From assembly GCF_039542055.1 (NCBI RefSeq), contig NZ_BAABHK010000007.1, forward strand, positions 248,001 through 312,000: 64,000 nucleotides of DNA, written 5' to 3'. A model generated the notes under the pieces. It had not been told where the DNA came from. It was given only the letters and a program-made list of their open reading frames with translations, and did not search any database. Positions 16,021-24,196 of the stretch are shown here, piece by piece. Position numbers and translations under genes: made by a program. Origin of the DNA: Actinoallomurus vinaceus. GTDB lineage: Bacteria; Actinomycetota; Actinomycetes; Streptosporangiales; Streptosporangiaceae. The stretch's first letter is position 1. The number at the start of each line of letters is the position of its first letter.

Positions 16021-17127
16021 ATGAGGTCGTGGCCGCCCGCACCGTTCGGTGACGAGGACCTCGACGACGCGCTCCGGCCGTTCGGCGAGGCGACGATGCT
16101 GCCGGGCCGCGCGTACACCGCGCCGGAGGTGCTCGCCTGGGAGCGGCGGCACCTGTTCGCCGGCACGTGGAGCTGCCTGGGGCGGGTGGACGAACTGCTG
16201 CCGGACGGAGTGACGCAGCGCGGGATCCTCGTGGGCGACGTGCCGGTCCTGCTCACGCCGGAGGGCGCCTTCGCGAACACGTGCCGGCACCGCGGCCACG
16301 AACTGCTGCCCGTCGGCGGCAGCGGGACGCGTGACCTCGTCGTCTGCCCGTACCACGCGTGGGCGTACCGGCTCGACGGCAGCCTGCGCGGGGCGCCCGG
16401 CTTCACGGTGACCGGGTACGACCTGCCGCGCCTGCCGCTCACGGTCTGGCACGGCTGGGCGTTCGTCAACGCCACCGGCGACGCGCCGCCCTTCGCCGAG
16501 CACGCCGGGGCGCTGACCACGCTGGTGGAGCCGTACGCGCCGGAGAGGCTGACGCTCGCCGCCCGGCACGAGTACGACGTGCGGGCGAACTGGAAGGTGA
16601 TCGTCGAGAACTACCACGAGTGCTACCACTGCCCGCTGATCCATCCTGAGCTGTGCGCGGTGTCGCCGCCCGCGAGCGGCGACAACTACGACCTGCCGGG
16701 CGCGTGGGTCGGCGGATCGATGGACCTGCGCGACCACGCGGAGACGATGTCCCTGGACGGCCGGTCGGGCGGCGCCTTCATCCCGGGCGCCGAACGCCGT
16801 CGGGTGCACTACTTCGGCCTGGTCCCCGACCTGCTGATCTCGCTGCACCCGGACTACGTCATGGCCCATCGCCTGCGGCCGCGCGCGCCGGACCGCACCA
16901 CGGTCGAGTGCTCCTGGTACGTCCCGGAGGGAGCGGGCGACGCCGGCTACGCGGTGGAGTTCTGGGATCGGACGAACCGCCAGGACTGGGCCGCGTGCGA
17001 GTCGGTGCAGCGCGGCCTCGCCTCCCCGCACTTCCGGCCCGGTCCCTTCGCCCCGAGCGAGGACGCCGTGCACGCGTGGGTGCGGATGCTCGCGCGCGCC
17101 TACCACGGCGTCCCCGTCTGGGCCTGA
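16021..17127 (+). CDS. Rieske non-heme iron oxygenase, large subunit
   Basis: 368-residue aromatic-ring-hydroxylating-type oxygenase alpha subunit, closest in layout to choline/glycine-betaine monooxygenases (GbcA type). The Rieske [2Fe-2S] ligands are in NTCRHRGHELLP (CxH, about 81-83) and VVCPYHAW (CxxH, about 104-107). The catalytic domain has NWKVIVENYHECYHCPLIH (about 190-208) with the mononuclear iron histidines. It oxidises its substrate with O2 and electrons from a reductase not encoded nearby. ATG 16021 has a GGAGG site and matches the family start; longer frames overlap the divergent TetR gene. Substrate is inferred only from family. Confidence 0.88.
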   Translation: MRSWPPAPFGDEDLDDALRPFGEATMLPGRAYTAPEVLAWERRHLFAGTWSCLGRVDELLPDGVTQRGILVGDVPVLLTPEGAFANTCRHRGHELLPVGGSGTRDLVVCPYHAWAYRLDGSLRGAPGFTVTGYDLPRLPLTVWHGWAFVNATGDAPPFAEHAGALTTLVEPYAPERLTLAARHEYDVRANWKVIVENYHECYHCPLIHPELCAVSPPASGDNYDLPGAWVGGSMDLRDHAETMSLDGRSGGAFIPGAERRRVHYFGLVPDLLISLHPDYVMAHRLRPRAPDRTTVECSWYVPEGAGDAGYAVEFWDRTNRQDWAACESVQRGLASPHFRPGPFAPSEDAVHAWVRMLARAYHGVPVWA

Positions 17128-17132
17128 CGCCG

Positions 17133-17942
17133 TCAGCCGACCGCGAGGCTCATCCCCAGGCTCCGGCCGCCGTCGACGCTGAGGTACGCGCCGGTGACCT
17201 GGCGGGCCCCGTCGGCGACGAGCATGGCGACCACCTCGGCGACGTCCTCAGGCTGGGAGACGCGCCCCAGCGGAGCCTCCGCCTCGGCTCGGGCGATCAT
17301 GGCCGCCTGGTGCTCGCCGGCGTTGGCGTCGGTGGGCACCAGGCCCGGGGCGACGGTGTTGACGAGGATCCCGTCCGGACCGAGCTCCCGGGCCAGCACC
17401 AGGCCCAGCGTGTCCTGGGCGGACTTGGCCACGGCGATCTCGGCCAGACCGGGGGCGCCGCCGGCGCGGGATCCGCTCGCCCCGATGAGGATGATGGACC
17501 CGCCGCCGCGGGCGCGCATGCCCGGGACCACGAGGTGGCAGCAGTTCAGCGTGCAGGCCAGCTGGACGGCGGCCCGCCGCTGGATCGCCGCGACGGACTC
17601 CCAGGAGTCCACCGCCGGCTGCCGGCGGATGCCCGACGTGGGGCCGAACGCGTTGCACACGAGGATGTCGATCTCCCCCAGGGCCCCGGCCGCCTCGCGG
17701 ACGACCCGCTCGGCCGCGGCGGTGTCGCCGACGTCGCCCTGCACGGCGACCGCGCGCGAACCCGCCGCCTCGATGTCGGCCACCACCTCTCCGGCCGGCT
17801 CCGGGCTGTTCACGTAGTTCACCGCGACCGCCGCGCCGCGGCCGCCCAGCGTGCGGGCGATGGCGGCGCCGATCCCCCGGCCGCCCCCGGTGACCAGCGC
17901 GACCCGGCCGGTCAACGATCCGTCTGCATTCGTTGCGCCCAT
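17133..17942 (-). CDS. SDR-family protein lacking the catalytic tyrosine
   Basis: 269-residue short-chain dehydrogenase/reductase fold: TGGGRGIG cofactor loop (about 19-26), VCNAFG in place of the NNAG motif (about 93-98), serine in IGASGSRAG (about 151-159). The expected YxxxK reads IAVAK (GLAEIAVAKSAQD), so the catalytic tyrosine is isoleucine; the lysine remains. SDRs with this change are often inactive, scaffolding or altered in chemistry. It is divergent from a MarR gene with a palindrome in the 59-bp gap, and converges on the Rieske gene with 5 bases between. Confidence 0.85.
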   Translation of the reverse strand: MGATNADGSLTGRVALVTGGGRGIGAAIARTLGGRGAAVAVNYVNSPEPAGEVVADIEAAGSRAVAVQGDVGDTAAAERVVREAAGALGEIDILVCNAFGPTSGIRRQPAVDSWESVAAIQRRAAVQLACTLNCCHLVVPGMRARGGGSIILIGASGSRAGGAPGLAEIAVAKSAQDTLGLVLARELGPDGILVNTVAPGLVPTDANAGEHQAAMIARAEAEAPLGRVSQPEDVAEVVAMLVADGARQVTGAYLSVDGGRSLGMSLAVG

Positions 17943-17955
17943 GCTCTGCCCTCTC

Positions 17956-17986
17956 CTAGATTGACAGGATCCTGTCGAAAATCTAG
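17956..17986. promoter_or_regulatory. MarR-type operator between SDR and MarR genes
   Basis: Perfect 14-bp palindrome GACAGGATCCTGTC (17963-17976) framed by CTAGATT and AATCTAG arms (17956-17962, 17980-17986). A TTGACA at 17961-17966 overlaps it, so binding would block a promoter towards the MarR gene; the SDR promoter must lie here too. Confidence 0.65.
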
Positions 17987-18001
17987 CACTAAGGTACGGG
18001 C

Positions 18002-18460
18002 ATGGACCAGCAACCGGCCCTGGATCGCCGAGACGCCGGCGGCGATCTGATCACCGCACTGATCGACGAGGTCTTCCAGCTCAACGGCAGGCTGCTGCGC
18101 GCGGGCGACGCGCTGGCCGCCGAGTTCGGTCTCACCGGCGCCCGCTGGCAGGTCCTCGGAGCCATCGGCGACGGGCCCGCGACGGCCGCTCAGATCGCCC
18201 GCCGGCGCGGCCTGCGCAGGCAGAGCGTGCAGGAGCTCGTGACGCGCCTGCGCGCGGACGGACTGGTCGAGGTCCGGCCCAACCCGGGCGACCGCCGCGC
18301 CCCCTTGGTCGCCCTCACCCCCCGGGCCGAACGGCTCCTGACCGCGATCGGGCCCGCACAGGCCCGCTGGTCGAACCACCTGGGATCCACGCTCACCGCC
18401 GAACAGCTCGCCAACGCCGTCCAGGTCCTCGCGGCCGTCCGCGCCATGATCGACGACTGA
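18002..18460 (+). CDS. MarR-family transcription regulator
   Basis: 152-residue winged-helix repressor: dimer helices at both ends, helix-turn-helix in about 60-85 (AAQIARRRGLRRQSVQELV) and wing NPGDRRAPLVALT (about 95-107). ATG 18002 directly follows the palindromic operator, so it probably represses itself and the divergent SDR gene. Ligand unknown. Confidence 0.87.
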   Translation: MDQQPALDRRDAGGDLITALIDEVFQLNGRLLRAGDALAAEFGLTGARWQVLGAIGDGPATAAQIARRRGLRRQSVQELVTRLRADGLVEVRPNPGDRRAPLVALTPRAERLLTAIGPAQARWSNHLGSTLTAEQLANAVQVLAAVRAMIDD

Positions 18461-18572
18461 ATCAGGCCGGCCGGTGGACCGTGCGTCCGTATCCGGCCAA
18501 TGATCGGCGTTGTCGTCCTCGTCCGCCCCTGGAGCCGCGTCCAATCCCGGACGAACGCATTGAGGGGCGGTC

Positions 18573-19478
18573 ATGATGACGAAGGACGCGGGCGGCCGCG
18601 GCGGCACCGCATTGGTACGGATCACGATGCCGATCGCCGGGGTGGCCCTGGTCGCGGCAGGGGGCACCGCCGGCGCCTCGGAACGGGCGGGCGGCGACGC
18701 GCCGGCACCGGCCGCCGGTCAGGAGGTGGCTTCCACGGCGCGTGAGGTGGCGCGCTTCTCCGAAGGGTTCGAGCGGCCGAAGGCGTCCGGGTGGGGGATC
18801 AGTCTGAACGACGGTCACACGCTGCCGTCGTCATGGCCGGCCGGCGGCCCGGTACGACGGGTGAGCGGCCGCTCGCGGGAGGGCCGGAACAAGGTCCGGT
18901 TCGAGGTCGTGCCGAGACCGAAGTCGTTCCGGTCCGAGATCACCCGCAAGACGGTGCCGATGGGCTCGGACTGCTGGTACGGCTTCAGCGTGAACGTGCC
19001 GAAGCGCTGGCAGCGCGATCCAAAGGGCACCATCATGGCCCAGTGGCACGCGCTCGTCGGCCGGGACGTCGACAACTACCCCGTCGTGGCCCTGTACCTG
19101 ATCAATGACACCTGGCAGGTCCGGATGAACTGGAACGGCCAGGGCGACACCTCCCAGGGGCCGGGCTGGCACCAGAAGAAGTTCGTCATCGGCTCGGCGC
19201 GCAAGGGCGGCTGGACCGACTGGGTCGTGCACGCGAGGTGGTCCTACCGGTCCGGTGGCCTGCTCGAGGTGTGGCACGACGGCAGGAAGGTCGTCCGGCA
19301 CCGCGGCCCGAACGAGTACGTCAACGCGACCGGGCCCTATTTCAAGATGGGCATCTATCACCCGGCCTGGCGGCACGCGGACGCGCGGATCCCGTCGGGC
19401 GCGATCCCCCTGGTGAGCTACGCCGACGCGGTCCGGTTCTCCCGGGGCGGCGGGTACTCGTCGGTGCGCCCCCGCTGA
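18573..19478 (+). CDS. Secreted polysaccharide lyase (heparin-lyase-I-like fold)
   Basis: 301-residue exported protein of the PF14099 polysaccharide-lyase family (jelly roll), members of which cleave uronic-acid glycans such as glucuronan. Signal peptide about 1-37 (hydrophobic MPIAGVALVAAGGTAGAS). The core shows RSEITRKTVPMGSDCWYGFS (about 111-130), AQWHAL (about 152-157) and TGPYFKMGIYHP near the end, typical of this fold. Starts at tandem ATGs (18573, 18576) after a GAGGGGCGG stretch. It stands alone between the MarR gene and the GH36 gene (convergent). Exact substrate not readable. Confidence 0.8.
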   Translation: MMTKDAGGRGGTALVRITMPIAGVALVAAGGTAGASERAGGDAPAPAAGQEVASTAREVARFSEGFERPKASGWGISLNDGHTLPSSWPAGGPVRRVSGRSREGRNKVRFEVVPRPKSFRSEITRKTVPMGSDCWYGFSVNVPKRWQRDPKGTIMAQWHALVGRDVDNYPVVALYLINDTWQVRMNWNGQGDTSQGPGWHQKKFVIGSARKGGWTDWVVHARWSYRSGGLLEVWHDGRKVVRHRGPNEYVNATGPYFKMGIYHPAWRHADARIPSGAIPLVSYADAVRFSRGGGYSSVRPR

Positions 19479-19555
19479 CCCGGCCTCCCCGTAACAACGG
19501 CGTCCCGGCCCGTCCCGCCCTCATCGGGAGTGGGCCGCCCCCTGAGCCGGCCCCG

Positions 19556-21559
19556 TCAGAGGTCGGTGAGGCGCAGCAGCCGGGCGGTGTACGGCTCGGG
19601 CAACGTGACGCGTAGGGGCCGGGTGGACGTCCAGCACGGGACGGCGGCGACCGGATACAGGAGCGACACGGACGAGGCGGAGAGCGGCAGCTCGCACGTC
19701 GGGGACGCGCCGTCGCGGCGCCATATCGCGAGGAACGTCTCCCGCCCGCAGCCGACGGCGAGGGCGAGCCAGCCGTCCCGCCAGCCGGGAAGACCCAGCG
19801 GCCAGCGGGGAACCCCGCTCGCCAGCGCACGGCGGTAGGTCCGGTACACGTCGACGGCCTCGGCGACCAGGTCGAGTTGCCGGCCGGACAGGAGGTCGAT
19901 CCGGCCGGACAGGTGGATCCGGCCGAGCATCGCCGAGATCATCGTGAAGATGATCCGTTCGTCCTCGAAGTCCGGCTGCGGGTAGGCCCACACCGCGCCC
20001 TGCTCGGGCGGAACGACGGTCGGCGCCGCGACGGCGATCGCCGGAAGGAGCGTCTCGTCCTGCTGGTCGGTGATCGACTGGACGGGCACCCGCGCGAGCG
20101 TGGCGGGGTCGACGCGCATCCCGCCGGCCGCGCAGGCCTCCAGCACCAGCCCCGGATGCCGGTCCTGCAGCCGCTCCAGCCAATCGAGGTAGGCGCGGTT
20201 GTGCTCCAGGAGCCCCGAGGCGGGGGCGATGGCGATGTTGTAGTCGAGTTTGAGGTAGCCGAGGCCGAATTCCCCGACCAGCCGGTCGACCGCGGTGTCC
20301 AGGTGCCGTACGGCCGCCGGATGGGTGAGGTCCAGCTGGTGCCGGCCCCACTCCACGAGTCTCCGGCCGTCGTGCCGGAAATAGGCCTCCTCCGGCAGGT
20401 CCAGCCCGCTCCGGACGCCGACCACCTCCGGCTCCAGCCACAGGCCGGGCACCATCCCCGCCGCGCGGATCGCGTCCGTCACCTCCGCGAGTCCCCGCGG
20501 GAACCGCTTCGCGGACGGCCGCCAGACGCCGACGGCGTCCCACCAGGCGGGCACCCCGCCCGGGCCCGGCGCGGCGCCGATCTCGTCGTCGAACCATCCC
20601 GCGTCGACGCAGAAATACTCGGCGCCCGCGCGGGCGGCCGCCCTGACCAGCGGCAGCAGCCGATCCGTCGTCGGATCCCCCATCAGGCAGTTCATGAAGT
20701 CGTTGAACACGACCGGCAGTTCGACGTTGTCGCGGTGCGGGCGCCGTACCGCGCGCCGGTGGTGGGTCAGCGCACCGAACGGGTCGTCGCTCAGCGTGAT
20801 CGCGACCGGCACCGTGACGAACGACTCGCCGGGAAGGAGGCGCTTCGACCATCCGTGTTCCCGCCCCGACGGCCCGGCGAGCGACAGATAGAGGTCGCCG
20901 AAGCGGTCGCCGATCTCGAAGTGCCAGGAGCCGTTGTGCTCGATCTGCCAGGCGAGGCAGCCGCCGTCCCCGCGCAGGAGACCCATCGGCAGATGCTCGG
21001 AGGTCGGCCAGGACCCGGTTCCGGTGCGGGACAGCCGGTTCTTGGTGCCGGTCTGGCCGAACCGCACCATGCCCACGTCGTACAGCCCGAGCCGCCCCAG
21101 GGGCGCGCCCGACCAGCGGTACTCGCCACTCCAGGGGTTGTGGGCGGTCCACAGCTCGAGCTCACGCTCCCAGTCGAGCGTGCCCAGCGCGGTCGCGATC
21201 CCGGAGCAGACGAACGACGAGACATGTTCGACCGTGACCTCCCGCTCGGCCGTCAGCTCGGCCGACGCGCGCAGAACCGCACCGCGCAGCTCGTAGCGGG
21301 CGACGACCCGCAGGCCGGTGTCCGGATCGCGCATCCGGATCGCCAGCGTGCCCTCACCCTCCTCGTGACCGACCCACCGCAGCCGCCGGGACGCCAGGCC
21401 GTCGACGTGCCGGCCGCCGGCCGTGCCGGTCCTGCCGTGACCGGTCAGCTCGATCTCGACCAGCGGCAGCGCCGCGCGGCTCGGCCGGTTGATCCCGGCG
21501 AGGCGGACGCCGTCCTCGAACAGCAGCGTGATCGCGTCATTGCCCCAGCGTTCGATCAC
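19556..21559 (-). CDS. GH36 alpha-galactosidase
   Basis: 667-residue cytoplasmic (no signal peptide) glycoside hydrolase family 36/clan GH-D enzyme, hydrolysing terminal alpha-galactosides. The nucleophile Asp is in YLKLDYNI and the acid/base Asp in SITDQQDE; CAAGGMRVDPATL and WLEPEVVG fit the barrel. I chose GTG 21559 since GGAGAGGG lies 5-6 bases before it and the beta-domain begins there; the longer ATG at 21616 would put the operator 21593-21610 inside the coding region. Divergent from the alpha/beta hydrolase, and the shared operator matches those of the sugar ABC transporter locus, so it is probably induced with it. Confidence 0.88.
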   Translation of the reverse strand: MIERWGNDAITLLFEDGVRLAGINRPSRAALPLVEIELTGHGRTGTAGGRHVDGLASRRLRWVGHEEGEGTLAIRMRDPDTGLRVVARYELRGAVLRASAELTAEREVTVEHVSSFVCSGIATALGTLDWERELELWTAHNPWSGEYRWSGAPLGRLGLYDVGMVRFGQTGTKNRLSRTGTGSWPTSEHLPMGLLRGDGGCLAWQIEHNGSWHFEIGDRFGDLYLSLAGPSGREHGWSKRLLPGESFVTVPVAITLSDDPFGALTHHRRAVRRPHRDNVELPVVFNDFMNCLMGDPTTDRLLPLVRAAARAGAEYFCVDAGWFDDEIGAAPGPGGVPAWWDAVGVWRPSAKRFPRGLAEVTDAIRAAGMVPGLWLEPEVVGVRSGLDLPEEAYFRHDGRRLVEWGRHQLDLTHPAAVRHLDTAVDRLVGEFGLGYLKLDYNIAIAPASGLLEHNRAYLDWLERLQDRHPGLVLEACAAGGMRVDPATLARVPVQSITDQQDETLLPAIAVAAPTVVPPEQGAVWAYPQPDFEDERIIFTMISAMLGRIHLSGRIDLLSGRQLDLVAEAVDVYRTYRRALASGVPRWPLGLPGWRDGWLALAVGCGRETFLAIWRRDGASPTCELPLSASSVSLLYPVAAVPCWTSTRPLRVTLPEPYTARLLRLTDL

Positions 21560-21592
21560 TGGACCCTCTCCATAGCAAGCGTGCACCGAGTG

Positions 21593-21610
21593 ATAGAAAA
21601 CGATTTCTAT
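21593..21610. promoter_or_regulatory. LacI-type operator 1
   Basis: ATAGAAAACGATTTCTAT: near-perfect 18-bp palindrome with central CG, in the divergent gap of the GH36 and alpha/beta-hydrolase genes. 17 of 18 bases recur, in the opposite orientation, upstream of the 2-hydroxyacid dehydrogenase (30619-30636), next to a LacI gene. Confidence 0.75.
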
Positions 21611-21638
21611 GGCCAATCGTACGAAGAGGAGACATTCG

Positions 21639-22421
21639 GTGTCGATGGGCGATCTGGGCGGCGTCCGGCTCTTTCACACCGACCACGGGTCGGGAAGCGT
21701 CGTCCTGCTCCTGGTGCACGGCTGGGGTGGGGACGGCCGCGAGTGGTCACCGCACGTGGAGGCCCTGGCCGGACGGCACCGCGTCATCGTTCCGGACCTG
21801 CGCGGCCACGGCCGCTCCGACGTGCCCGCCGACGGCAACACGCCCCGGGCGATGGCCCGGGACCTCGCCGCGCTCGTCGCGCGCCTCGCCACCGGTCCGG
21901 TCGTCGCGGTCGGCCACTCGATGGGCGGTCAGGTCGTCAACCTGCTCGCCGTCGAGCACCCGGAGGCGGTGTGCTCCGTGATCGCGCTCGACCCGGCGCA
22001 CGGAGCGGCCGGCGACGAGGTCGCGGACATCCCCCGCCGGCTCCGCGCGTATCAGGAGAAGGGCGCCGAGGCCGCCGCCGAGTTCATCGCCGCCGCCTTC
22101 TCTCCGGACGCTCCGGCCGGTCTGCGCACGGCCCACGTCCGGACGATGCTCGGCGCGCCCGGCCACGTCGTCGCACAGGCGTACGCGGGGATGTACACCG
22201 ATCCGGAGGCGGTGGGGATCCGCGCGCGCAGCGAGGCGTACCTGAGGCTCCGCGCGTGCCCGTCCCTCACCGTCTGGACCTCCGCCGAGCACGCCGCCTG
22301 GGAGGCCGGTCTTCGGCTACCCGGTGCCCGCGTCGAGCACTGGCCCGGCGTCGGCCACTACCTCCACGAGGAGCGCGTCGCCGAAACAGTGGGGCTCATC
22401 GACCAGTGGTGCGACCGTTGA
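21639..22421 (+). CDS. Alpha/beta hydrolase
   Basis: 260-residue alpha/beta-hydrolase-fold enzyme without signal peptide. Oxyanion HGWGG, nucleophile elbow GHSMGG (Ser) and C-terminal catalytic His in GVGHYLHEE are all present; acid residue probably Asp/Glu before the last strand. GTG 21639 is preferred because GAGGAG sits 7 bases upstream; the longer ATG at 21609 overlaps the operator. Its end overlaps the convergent GH43 gene by 26 bases. Could be an acetyl- or feruloyl-type esterase acting on imported oligosaccharides; this is inferred from location only. Confidence 0.83.
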   Translation: MSMGDLGGVRLFHTDHGSGSVVLLLVHGWGGDGREWSPHVEALAGRHRVIVPDLRGHGRSDVPADGNTPRAMARDLAALVARLATGPVVAVGHSMGGQVVNLLAVEHPEAVCSVIALDPAHGAAGDEVADIPRRLRAYQEKGAEAAAEFIAAAFSPDAPAGLRTAHVRTMLGAPGHVVAQAYAGMYTDPEAVGIRARSEAYLRLRACPSLTVWTSAEHAAWEAGLRLPGARVEHWPGVGHYLHEERVAETVGLIDQWCDR

Positions 22422-24090
22422 CCGGCGCGTCGGGGCGGGGGCCGGTTCGGTAGGTCACGTTCGTGAAGTCGGCGTGGCAGCCACCGCCGTCGAGGTCGAG
22501 GACCCAGAGGCCGAGCATCGCGCCGGTGAACCCGAGGACGCGCACCCGCCCGTCCTCGAACTCGTCGGCGTGCTCGTCGGACAGGACAGTGGCGTCGAGT
22601 TCGAGCGGGAGCCACTGCGGACCGGCGCCCAGGTCGTGGCCGAACCGCAGGACGGGTCCGTCCAGTTCGGCGTGCAGGCGGACGGCGGCGCCCGGGGGAA
22701 CCGGCACCCGCTGGGGATGGACGGTCAGCTCGCCGGAGGCACTGCTCAGCACCTGGAGGACGGTGCCGCCGTCATCGGCGGCGGTGACGGCCAGGTAGTG
22801 CCAGTTGCGCGTGTTGTAGTACGCCGTGACGCCGGCGAGCCGGTCGGGCGTACATGGCGTGAACCGCACGTCCGCCGCGAAGCCGCACCGGGTCGCGGTC
22901 ACCCGGCGGGCGACCAGGCTGGGCGCGCGCCTGCCGGTGGGCGACTGGCCACCGTGGATGCGCATGTGACCGTCCACGCGCAGCCAGTCCGGTGAGGCGG
23001 GGCGGCGCAGCGTGCTCCACTCGGGACCGAGACGAGAGCCGGAGGGCTCAGCGCGGTCGGCGGTGAACGGCACCGGAGCCAGGTCCGGCCGGCAAGACGG
23101 GTCCGGGATGTGAGACAGGCCCGGCGTGCAGGACGGGTCCGGTGCGAGAGGCAGGTCCGGTGCGGGAACCTCGACGGCGGCGAGCCCGCCGGGCACCCGT
23201 GGCCAGCCGTCCGGGGTCCAGACGACCCGTTGCAGTGCCGTCTCCCGGCCCAGCACGCAGCGTCCGCGCGGGGTGTACGGCCGGGCGCAGATGTGCGCGA
23301 CGTACCATTCACCGCTCCCGGTCTCGACCAGGCACCCGTGCCCGACCTTCTGCAGCTCCAGGCCCGGATCGTGCCGGGCGGTCAGCATCGGGCCCTCGGG
23401 ATCGGCCTCGTACGGACCGGTGATGGACCGGGCGCGGGCGACGGTGGCCTGATGGTCGTAGCCGGTGCCGCCTTCGGCGACCAGGAGGTAGTACCAGCCG
23501 TCCCGGCGGTACAGGTGCGGGCCCTCCGTGACCCCCGCCTCGGTGCCGGTGAAGATCCGTCGTGGTTCGCCGAGCAGCCGCTGGGACGCGCGGTCGTACT
23601 CCTGGAGCTCGATCCCGGCGAAGCCCGGCCGCTCCGGCCGCCAGTCGAGGACCATGCTCAGCAGCCAGCTACGGCCGTCGTCGTCGTGGAACAGCGAGGG
23701 GTCGAAGCCCCGTCCGTGCAGGGGCACAGGGTCGGACCACGGCCCTTCGATGGACGGTGCCGTGGTGACGAGGTTGGTCAGGTCCCGCCATCCTCCGGCG
23801 TACCCGTCCACGAGGGTGAACACCAGGTGAAAGCGGCCGTCGGCGTACGACAGGTCGGGCGCCCAGATGCCCCCGGAGTCCGGTACACCCGCCAGATCGA
23901 CCAGCCGGCGGTCGTCGAGGACGCCACCGAGGCTGCGCCAGTGGACGAGGTCACGGGAGTGGTGGATCCGGACGCCGGGGTACCACTCGAACGTCGAGGT
24001 CGCGATGTAGTGGTCGTCGCCGACGCGCAGGATCGACGGGTCGGGTTCGAAGCCGCGCAGCACCGGATTGCGGATCACCTGCCGGGCCAT
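22396..24090 (-). CDS. GH43-family glycosidase (xylosidase/arabinofuranosidase type)
   Basis: 564-residue GH43 enzyme without signal peptide. The five-blade propeller carries the base Asp in GFEPDPSILR (about 13-22), the middle Asp in GFDPSLFHDDDG (about 128-139) and the acid Glu in VTEGPHLYRR (about 190-199). A C-terminal beta-sandwich (about 370-550) is typical of GH43 subfamilies active on xylo- and arabino-oligosaccharides. Between them lies a proline-rich linker with two copies of PDPSC (about 320-350), unusual in a cytoplasmic protein. Last gene of the transporter operon, after a hairpin. Specificity between xylose and arabinose cannot be decided. Confidence 0.87.
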   Translation of the reverse strand: MARQVIRNPVLRGFEPDPSILRVGDDHYIATSTFEWYPGVRIHHSRDLVHWRSLGGVLDDRRLVDLAGVPDSGGIWAPDLSYADGRFHLVFTLVDGYAGGWRDLTNLVTTAPSIEGPWSDPVPLHGRGFDPSLFHDDDGRSWLLSMVLDWRPERPGFAGIELQEYDRASQRLLGEPRRIFTGTEAGVTEGPHLYRRDGWYYLLVAEGGTGYDHQATVARARSITGPYEADPEGPMLTARHDPGLELQKVGHGCLVETGSGEWYVAHICARPYTPRGRCVLGRETALQRVVWTPDGWPRVPGGLAAVEVPAPDLPLAPDPSCTPGLSHIPDPSCRPDLAPVPFTADRAEPSGSRLGPEWSTLRRPASPDWLRVDGHMRIHGGQSPTGRRAPSLVARRVTATRCGFAADVRFTPCTPDRLAGVTAYYNTRNWHYLAVTAADDGGTVLQVLSSASGELTVHPQRVPVPPGAAVRLHAELDGPVLRFGHDLGAGPQWLPLELDATVLSDEHADEFEDGRVRVLGFTGAMLGLWVLDLDGGGCHADFTNVTYRTGPRPDAPVNGRTTGR

Positions 24091-24149
24091 CGGGTCAGGT
24101 CCTTTCGTCTGCTCTCGCGGACTCGGACGGGAGCGCCCGCTTCGGCCTG

Positions 24150-24179
24150 GCCGGTCGGCGACACGTGCCGCCGACCGGC
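24150..24179 (-). terminator. Hairpin between large secreted protein and GH43 genes
   Basis: Perfect 11-bp stem GCCGGTCGGCG / CGCCGACCGGC with an 8-base loop, 18 bases beyond the stop of the upstream (minus-strand) gene. It may lower GH43 expression relative to the transporter. Confidence 0.6.
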
Positions 24180-24196
24180 TCCGGCTCCGGCCTCGG

